Assembly: GCA_038231495.1 (NCBI GenBank)
Contig: JBBRLG010000428.1
Location: 1-6,572, forward strand
Direction of reading: 5' to 3'
DNA: 6,572 nt
Source of the DNA: JBBRLG01 sp038231495
GTDB taxonomy: Bacteria > Planctomycetota > Planctomycetia > Gemmatales > Gemmataceae
The notes under the pieces were generated by a model. The model saw nothing but the letters and a program-made list of their open reading frames with translations. It did not search any database and was not told where the DNA came from. Position numbers and translations under genes: made by a program. Positions 1 to 4,771 of the stretch are shown piece by piece; position 1 is the stretch's first letter, and every line of letters begins with the position of its first letter.

Positions 1-29
1 CGCCAGCGAGGGACGGTCCCTCGCTGGCG
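1..29. repeat. GC-rich perfect palindrome, 14-bp arms
   Basis: Bases 1-14 (CGCCAGCGAGGGAC) are the exact reverse complement of bases 16-29, with a single central base. As RNA this would fold into a hairpin with a short ACGGT-type loop. The window starts at its first base, so the arms may extend further left. No T-run follows it; the next bases are CTTCGGGCTTGTGT. It could be a dispersed extragenic palindrome, the terminator of a gene to the left, or both. The symmetry is seen directly; the role is inferred. Confidence 0.8.
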
Positions 30-167
30 CTTCGGGCTTGTGTCATTCCAAGCCGCAATGAGTATAGCTGCCGGAAGGGACGCTTTTCCGCGCTGCGGAG
101 CCGGCCGCCGCCGCCGGTTGGAGCGGGCGACTGCTCGAAGATTTCCACCGGATTGGAGGTTGTCCCT

Positions 168-195
168 TTCCCAACGTGCCGGTGTGCGAGATAAT
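168..195 (+). promoter_or_regulatory. Possible sigma70-like promoter for ptsP
   Basis: TTCCCA (168-173, 4 of 6 consensus matches) is followed after 16 bases by GATAAT (190-195, 5 of 6 matches). Transcription would start near 202 and give a leader of about 64 bases before the ATG at 266. If correct, this rules out the in-frame GTG at 176 as the start. The AT content of GATAAT stands out in a very GC-rich leader. The -35 match is only moderate. Nothing else was recognised in 30-265. Confidence 0.35.
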
Positions 196-265
196 CAACC
201 TTCGGCCGCCCGCGGCGTGCGCAGTCAACCCCGCGGCGGGGGACGCAAGGGACCGGCAGGGTTTC

Positions 266-2530
266 ATGAACCAGGCACCCGTCAATTACGAAAGCTCGCT
301 GTTGCTGACTCTGGAGGAGATCAGCCGCCTGGTGTCGCACAGCCACGATCCGGCCTCGACCCTCGCCAACATTGTTCAGCTAATCCACGGCCGTTTTCAT
401 ACGGCGGTCTGTTCGGTCTACCTGCTCGAAGCGGAGCGCGGTGAACTGGTCCTCGGCGCCACCGTCGGCCTCAAGTCGGCGAGTGTTGGCCGCGTGCGCA
501 TGAAGCTGGACGAGGGGCTTACCGGCCTGGTCGGCGAGATCATGGCCCCGGTCAACGTCGCCAATGCTTTCGAGCACCCGCGGTTCAAGTATTTCCCCGA
601 AGCGGAGGAGGACGCTTACCGCTCCTTCCTGGGCGTGCCGCTCGTGGAGGGCGGGGCGTTGCAGGGCGTGCTCGTCGTGCAGACGATGGAGCCGCGCAAC
701 TTTTCGGCGAGCGAAATCCGCATGTTGGTGACGGTCGCGGCCCAACTCGCCCCGCTCGTCGGCGAGGCCCACCTGCTCGATCAGGTCGCCGCCCACTACC
801 GCACGCCGGCCCCGCGCATCGAAGTTGGCCAGGTTCCGACGAGCAATCCGCAGGGCGTGCCGCTCAGCCCGGGGCGCGGCATCGGCCTGGCGTACGTCAT
901 CGACGGTTTCGACGAATGGCGTAAAAACGTGGCCATGCGCGGCGCGGACACCGCCGGCGAAAAGCTCCGCCTGTTCGGGGCGATGGAGCGCGCCCGCGAG
1001 GAGATCACGCGCTTGAGCCAGCGCATTTCCGAACTGGTCGGCGAAGACCACGCGGCGATTCTCCAGTCGCAGCTCATGATCATGCAGGACCGGACCATCG
1101 AGAACGATCTGAACGCCTGCCTGAACGAAGGGGCCACGGCGGAAGGCAGCCTCTTGGCCACGCTGGACAAGTACGTCGCCGCATTTCAGAAGGTGACGTC
1201 GCCGCTGTTCCAGGAGCGCGTCTACGACATCAAGGACGTTTTCCATCGCGTCCTCTGGCAGCTGCGACCCCGCCCCGCATCCGGCGCTGAAGGGGAACGG
1301 GTTGTCCTGGTGGCGCGCGAGGCGTCGGTGATGGAACTCTTCGCCGTTGAACTCGACCACCTTGCCGGCGTCGTCGTCGAGCACGGCGGGCCGCAGAGTC
1401 ATGCGGCCATCCTGGCGCGGAGCCTGGCGATCCCGATGGTCGGCCAGGTGCCTGACTTTGCCTCACTGCTGCAACCGGGCCGGCGACTGCTCGTGGACGG
1501 CGACGCCGGCACGGTCGTCCTCGACCCGCCGACGGACGCGGAGGTCACGATTGAGGCGGCTGTGCCCGCATCCGTCTTGGAGGACGCGGCGATTCAGGAG
1601 CCGCTTCCCGGCTTGCCGCGTTTGGAAGTGAACATCAACCTCCTGTACGAGGCGGCGCGGGCGGTCCACCTCGGTGCCGGCGGCGTCGGCCTGTATCGCA
1701 GCGAATTCCTCTTCCTGGCCCGGCGTACGCTGCCGACGGAGGAGGAACAGGTCGGCTTCTACCGCAAGCTGCTCGACCGCCTCGGCAACCGGCCGGTGAC
1801 CATTCGCACCTTCGACCTGCGCCCGGACAAGCTGGCGTCGTATTCGCATCTGGGCGCGGCGGCGGCCCGGCCGTTGGACTGGCGGTTGATCCTCGAATCG
1901 CCGCCGCTGCAACAGTTGTTCTTCGACCAAGTGCGGGCGATCCTCCGCGCGGGCACGGCGGGCACGGTGCGCATTCTCATCCCGCTGGTTACGCGCAGCG
2001 AGGTGCTGGATTACGTCCTTGAAACGTTGGCCAAAGCGCGGGAGGGACTGCGGCGCGAGGGTTTGCCGTTCGCGGACAAAATGCCTTTGGGCGCCATGAT
2101 CGAGACGGCGGCGGCGGGCTACCTGGTCGGGACGTGGGCACGGCACGTCGATTTCTTCGCCCTGGGGACGAACGACCTGGCGGCGTCGGCGCTGGGGCTG
2201 GACCGCGAAGACCCGGTGTCGGCGCACCTGGCCGACCCGCTGCACCCCGGCGTTCTGCGGCTGATTCACGAAATCGTGACGGAAATCCACGCGGCCCGGC
2301 GGCGGGTGTCGGTCTGCGGCGAGATGGCCGGCGACGAACTGGGTGGGGTCGCGCTGGCGGCCTTGCAGGTCGATGGCCTGAGCGTGGCGGTGAACCAGTT
2401 TGCGCAAACGCAGCGGGGGCTGGCACGGATTCACGCCCTCGATCTCGACGAATTGCGGACGAAGCTGCTGCGCCAGCGCTCCGCCGCGGACGTGCGCGAC
2501 CTGCTCCGGAGTAGCATCGGGTCGGCGTGA
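266..2530 (+). CDS. ptsP: GAF-domain phosphoenolpyruvate-protein phosphotransferase (PtsP, EI-Ntr type)
   Basis: This cytoplasmic enzyme takes phosphate from PEP onto a histidine and passes it to an HPr/NPr-type carrier. In the nitrogen PTS of other bacteria the chain ends at EIIA-Ntr, and the GAF domain tunes the enzyme to nitrogen status. The 754 residues are close to the usual PtsP length. A GAF domain covers about 12-170, the enzyme I N-terminal domain about 200-345, the swivelling phosphohistidine domain about 350-425, and the PEP-binding barrel about 455-740. The phosphohistidine is H379 in GGPQSHAAILAR. The barrel aligns without gaps to E. coli enzyme I residues 296-502 as I recall that sequence. 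It keeps R478 (GLYRSEF), R514 (RTFD), R540, E613, N636 and D637 (GTNDL), R647, and the proton donor C684 (VCGE). The loop after R514 is unusual: the family's GGDK and ENPxLG motifs read RPDK and ARPLD. The start was set at ATG 266 because homology begins just after it. A GTG at 176 would add 30 Pro/Ala-rich residues. Neither start has an ideal Shine-Dalgarno sequence. No NPr or EIIA gene is adjacent. Confidence 0.9.
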   Translation: MNQAPVNYESSLLLTLEEISRLVSHSHDPASTLANIVQLIHGRFHTAVCSVYLLEAERGELVLGATVGLKSASVGRVRMKLDEGLTGLVGEIMAPVNVANAFEHPRFKYFPEAEEDAYRSFLGVPLVEGGALQGVLVVQTMEPRNFSASEIRMLVTVAAQLAPLVGEAHLLDQVAAHYRTPAPRIEVGQVPTSNPQGVPLSPGRGIGLAYVIDGFDEWRKNVAMRGADTAGEKLRLFGAMERAREEITRLSQRISELVGEDHAAILQSQLMIMQDRTIENDLNACLNEGATAEGSLLATLDKYVAAFQKVTSPLFQERVYDIKDVFHRVLWQLRPRPASGAEGERVVLVAREASVMELFAVELDHLAGVVVEHGGPQSHAAILARSLAIPMVGQVPDFASLLQPGRRLLVDGDAGTVVLDPPTDAEVTIEAAVPASVLEDAAIQEPLPGLPRLEVNINLLYEAARAVHLGAGGVGLYRSEFLFLARRTLPTEEEQVGFYRKLLDRLGNRPVTIRTFDLRPDKLASYSHLGAAAARPLDWRLILESPPLQQLFFDQVRAILRAGTAGTVRILIPLVTRSEVLDYVLETLAKAREGLRREGLPFADKMPLGAMIETAAAGYLVGTWARHVDFFALGTNDLAASALGLDREDPVSAHLADPLHPGVLRLIHEIVTEIHAARRRVSVCGEMAGDELGGVALAALQVDGLSVAVNQFAQTQRGLARIHALDLDELRTKLLRQRSAADVRDLLRSSIGSA

Positions 2531-2550
2531 TGCGCGGCCGACGATTCCGG
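2506..2550. terminator. Imperfect hairpin at the convergent gene junction
   Basis: GTCGGC (2521-2526) pairs with GCCGAC (2537-2542) around a 10-base loop. Outward, ATC (2516-2518) can pair with GAT (2543-2545, just after the stem), and CCGGA (2506-2510) with TCCGG (2546-2550), with bulges only on the left side. The hairpin spans the end of ptsP and the 20-base gap before the stop codon of the minus-strand gene. That is the expected place for a shared bidirectional terminator. Neither side has a U-tract, so this is not a classic intrinsic terminator and Rho or simple read-through is possible. Confidence 0.35.
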
Positions 2551-4536
2551 TCACTCCCGCCCCGCCTGTTTCGCCAACTTGTCGAACGCCTCGGCCAGCG
2601 TGCCGCCGGGCTTCAGGAACGGTTGCGCCTCCTGGACCGCCCGCAACACCTCGGCCTTGTTACCCTCCTGAAGCGCCTGTTCGCCCACCGTCAACAGCCA
2701 GCGCAACCGCGGCACCGTCTCGGCCTCGGCACCCTGGCGCGCCAGCAGTTCGCGTACCACCGGGAAAGCCGCGGCCCACTTGCCCAGCTCGAGTTGGGCC
2801 TGCACCTGCGTCTCCTGGGCCGGCGCGACCAGTGCCCGCGTTTCGGGGCGCTTCTGCCAACGGGCCGAAACCTCGGCCAGCAGTTGCAGCCGCCGCGGCC
2901 CCTGCTTCGCCGCCGTCAGCGTGCCGTCCCACTCGCGCAACACCGGCAGACTGGCCGACCGCGCCACGACCTCCACGAACGCCGCCCACGCCTTGTCCTG
3001 CACCCGCGCCTCTTCGCCGGACAGCACGCATTTCCACAACACCGGCAACACGGTCGCGGGGCCGCACTCGCCCAAAACCGTCGCCGCCCGGCTACGCACG
3101 CCGGGGTCGGCGTCGTGCAACAGCAGCGACTCTAACTTTGCCAACAGCCGCTTGCGCTGCTCGTCGGGCAGAGTGTCGGAGTCGCACACGGCCCGGCCCA
3201 GCGCCCCCACGAGGCTGAAGCGGACGTTGACGTTCGGATCGTCCACCGCCTTGAGGAGGCTGTTGAGCACCGTGGCGTCGGCGACGCGCTCCAACGCCTG
3301 CGCCGCCGTCTGGCGGACGTTTTCCGACTGGTGGCACAGGAGGCTCGTCAGCACCGGCCCGGCCTCCGGCGCGCCCAGCGTGCCGAGGTCTTCCGCCGCC
3401 TCGACCACCACCTCGATCGCGGGGTCTTCCAGCGCCTTTTGCAAGGCCGGCACGACCAGCTTTTGCCGGGCGATTGCCTCCGGTTCACGGCCGCGCGCCT
3501 GCGCCGCCAGCGCCCGCGCCGCCGCGGCCCGCACCGGGGGCACGCCCTTTTCCAGTAACACTTTCAGGCGCTCGAACGCCGCCGCGTCGTTGACGCGCCC
3601 CAGGGCCAGCACCGCCGCGCGCTGCACCTCCACGCTGCCGTCCTGGGTAAGGCACAGGAGCAGGACCGCCACCTCGCGCTGGCGCGTCGCGTCCGGCCCC
3701 GGCAACATTTCCACGGCCCAGCCGACGGCCAGGCCGCGCACCGACGCATCATCCTGATCCAGCAGCGCTTCGAGATAGGTCATGCGCTCGTTGGCCGGCA
3801 GGCGGGCGTAGAGTTGCTGGTGCAGGCGCAGCACCTGCAGCCGCGTGCGTTCCAGGTCGCCGTCCAACCGTCGTGCCCGGCTCGTTTGATAGGCGAGCCG
3901 TTCTTCGAGCCAATGCTCGTTGCCCTGGTCCTTGTGCCGACCCCACCACGCCCGCCATTTGTCGGCGTCCGGGCCGTAGGACTGCCCCGAAAACTCCGTC
4001 AGGGCCACGACCGTCGTCCGCCGCAGCGCCTCGTTCTCGGCATCGAGCTGGCCGACCAGGGCCGCGCCCGCCTCTTTGCGTCCCGAGCGGCCCAGGGCGT
4101 ACAGTGCGGCCTGGCGCGCGCCGAGTTCCGCCTTCTCGTCCGCGACGATCTTCGCGAGGCCGGGCACCAGGCGCGGGTCGGTCAAGCCGGACAAAGCCTC
4201 AATGGCCGCCGAGCGGATGCCGGGCCGGCTCACGAGGAGCGCGGCGAGCAATTCGTCGAGGAAGCGGTTGTCCTGCGCGGTGCGCACCGCCGAGGCCAGG
4301 GCGAGAAAGACTTCGGGGTCGTCGGCCCGGCGCAACCCCTGGCGGACGACCTTCTCCGCGTCGCCGGCGGTGCTCTGGACGAGGAGCAGGGCGGCCTGGC
4401 TTTGGCCGCGCGGGTGTTCGCGGTCTTGCAGCAACTCCTGCAAGCGGCCGATGTCCGAACCGTCCGGGCGGTCCGCATCTTCCGCGCCGGCCAGGAGTAG
4501 CCCGAGGGCGAGCAAAATGGGCTGAATAACGATCAT
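2551..4536 (-). CDS. Exported HEAT-repeat protein of unknown specific function
   Basis: The product has 661 residues and was recognised only at family level. Residues 1-18 form a hydrophobic signal peptide with a possible signal peptidase I site after AGA (residue 18). The n-region has no positive charge, which is atypical. Two blocks of HEAT-like helical pairs follow, at about 25-185 and about 245-520. Typical units are DPNVNVRFSLVGALGR and DADPGVRSRAATVLGECG, with the conserved Asp/Val/Arg and small-residue pattern. Between the blocks lie a Trp-rich motif, DKWRAWWGRH (about 192-201), and a charged, probably coiled-coil stretch (about 205-245). The last ~115 residues are helical and TPR-like. 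HEAT arrays are protein-binding scaffolds and no catalytic motif was seen, so a role outside the cytoplasmic membrane as scaffold or adaptor is inferred. ATG 4536 was chosen over the upstream in-frame ATG at 4662 because it directly precedes the signal peptide and has a strong Shine-Dalgarno sequence 8 bases away. The gene is convergent with ptsP and divergent from the glycosyltransferase. Confidence 0.87.
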   Translation of the reverse strand: MIVIQPILLALGLLLAGAEDADRPDGSDIGRLQELLQDREHPRGQSQAALLLVQSTAGDAEKVVRQGLRRADDPEVFLALASAVRTAQDNRFLDELLAALLVSRPGIRSAAIEALSGLTDPRLVPGLAKIVADEKAELGARQAALYALGRSGRKEAGAALVGQLDAENEALRRTTVVALTEFSGQSYGPDADKWRAWWGRHKDQGNEHWLEERLAYQTSRARRLDGDLERTRLQVLRLHQQLYARLPANERMTYLEALLDQDDASVRGLAVGWAVEMLPGPDATRQREVAVLLLCLTQDGSVEVQRAAVLALGRVNDAAAFERLKVLLEKGVPPVRAAAARALAAQARGREPEAIARQKLVVPALQKALEDPAIEVVVEAAEDLGTLGAPEAGPVLTSLLCHQSENVRQTAAQALERVADATVLNSLLKAVDDPNVNVRFSLVGALGRAVCDSDTLPDEQRKRLLAKLESLLLHDADPGVRSRAATVLGECGPATVLPVLWKCVLSGEEARVQDKAWAAFVEVVARSASLPVLREWDGTLTAAKQGPRRLQLLAEVSARWQKRPETRALVAPAQETQVQAQLELGKWAAAFPVVRELLARQGAEAETVPRLRWLLTVGEQALQEGNKAEVLRAVQEAQPFLKPGGTLAEAFDKLAKQAGRE

Positions 4537-4544
4537 GTGGCGAG

Positions 4545-4551
4545 CCTCCCC
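4545..4551 (-). promoter_or_regulatory. Strong Shine-Dalgarno site that fixes the HEAT-protein start
   Basis: Read on the minus strand this is GGGGAGG, with GGAGG ending 8 bases before the ATG at 4536-4534. It is the best ribosome binding site in the window. It decides for the internal ATG over the in-frame ATG at 4662, which would bury the signal peptide behind 42 Arg/Pro-rich residues. Confidence 0.85.
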
Positions 4552-4579
4552 GGAAACGAAGGAAGTGCGAAGAGGGGGG

Positions 4580-4608
4580 AACATAGCGGGCCGCCGGGGG
4601 CGCGTCAA
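4580..4608 (-). promoter_or_regulatory. Sigma70-like promoter of the HEAT-protein gene
   Basis: On the minus strand, TTGACG (4608-4603, 5 of 6 consensus matches) is followed after exactly 17 bases by TATGTT (4585-4580, 4 of 6 matches). Transcription would begin near 4573, giving a leader of about 37 bases that contains the Shine-Dalgarno site at 4551-4545. Spacing, position and distance to the start codon all agree. It lies downstream of the alternative ATG at 4662, which further excludes that start. Confidence 0.6.
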
Positions 4609-4637
4609 CCTCGTCTCGCGGAAACGACGGGGCCGGT

Positions 4638-4643
4638 TATAAT
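4638..4643 (+). promoter_or_regulatory. Perfect TATAAT -10 box, candidate promoter of the glycosyltransferase
   Basis: TATAAT matches the sigma70 -10 consensus exactly and stands in GC-rich sequence about 130 bases before the glycosyltransferase start. No recognisable -35 hexamer lies 15-19 bases upstream (the region reads CTCGCG), and there is no extended TGn motif, so an activator might be needed. The box sits inside a short dyad: GGCCGG (4631-4636) and CCGGCC (4647-4652) flank it symmetrically. A transcript from here would carry the 28-bp hairpin at 4688-4754 in its leader. Confidence 0.4.
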
Positions 4644-4687
4644 GGGCCGGCCATTTGCACAAACATCTTGAAAGCGACTAACTAATT

Positions 4688-4754
4688 GGCGAGCCGGGAG
4701 CGTCAGCGACCGGAGGTTAGCACTCACTCCGGTCGCTGACGCTCCCGGCTCGCC
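4688..4754. repeat. Perfect 28-bp inverted repeat with 11-base loop
   Basis: The left arm 4688-4715 starts GGCGAGCCGGGAGCGTCAGC and ends GACCGGAG. It is the exact reverse complement of the right arm 4727-4754. The loop is GTTAGCACTCA (4716-4726). ATT (4685-4687) and AAT (4756-4758) can extend the stem past one bulged C. The element lies between the TATAAT box and the glycosyltransferase start and ends just before its Shine-Dalgarno site. A third, near-identical copy of the unit is at 6526-6553, so this is a repeat family and not merely one hairpin. It may be two head-to-head copies of a dispersed element, a leader attenuator, or a terminator for readthrough. Confidence 0.95.
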
Positions 4755-4758
4755 CAAT

Positions 4759-4763
4759 AAGGA
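4759..4763 (+). promoter_or_regulatory. Shine-Dalgarno site of the glycosyltransferase
   Basis: AAGGA lies 8 bases before the ATG at 4772, a good spacing. It starts four bases after the right arm of the 28-bp hairpin, so the hairpin leaves it just exposed. This supports ATG 4772 as the true start. Confidence 0.7.
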
Positions 4764-4771
4764 ACAACGGA

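Noticed and set aside
63..68. TATAGC as a -10 box with TTGTGT (38-43) as -35
   Set aside because: The spacing is 19 bases and both boxes match poorly, so it is weaker than the candidate at 168-195.
176..265. GTG start for ptsP at 176
   Set aside because: The extra 30 residues are Pro/Ala-rich and unlike PtsP N-termini. The nearest GGAGG is 16 bases away, and a likely -10 box lies within the extension.
40..444. Small plus-strand open frame over the ptsP leader
   Set aside because: It runs well into ptsP in another frame, has no Shine-Dalgarno site of note and no recognisable protein features.
380..1402. Minus-strand open frame of 340 codons opposite ptsP
   Set aside because: Its composition is that of an antisense shadow (rich in His, Arg, Asp) with no recognisable domain, and it lies fully opposite a well-supported gene.
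1463..2554. Minus-strand open frame of 363 codons opposite the ptsP 3' half
   Set aside because: It is an antisense shadow, very rich in Arg/Gln, overlapping both real genes and lacking motifs.
2400..3218. Plus-strand Pro/Ala/Arg-rich open frame across the convergent junction
   Set aside because: Its low-complexity composition is typical of GC-rich antisense frames, and it overlaps the ends of two supported genes.
4537..4662. Extension of the HEAT protein to the upstream ATG at 4662
   Set aside because: It would place 42 Arg/Pro-rich residues before a clear signal peptide and would start upstream of the best promoter and Shine-Dalgarno site.
4688..4754. Hairpin as a CRISPR repeat pair or toxin-antitoxin RNA
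   Set aside because: There is no regular spacer series and no cas or toxin gene. The arms are inverted rather than direct.
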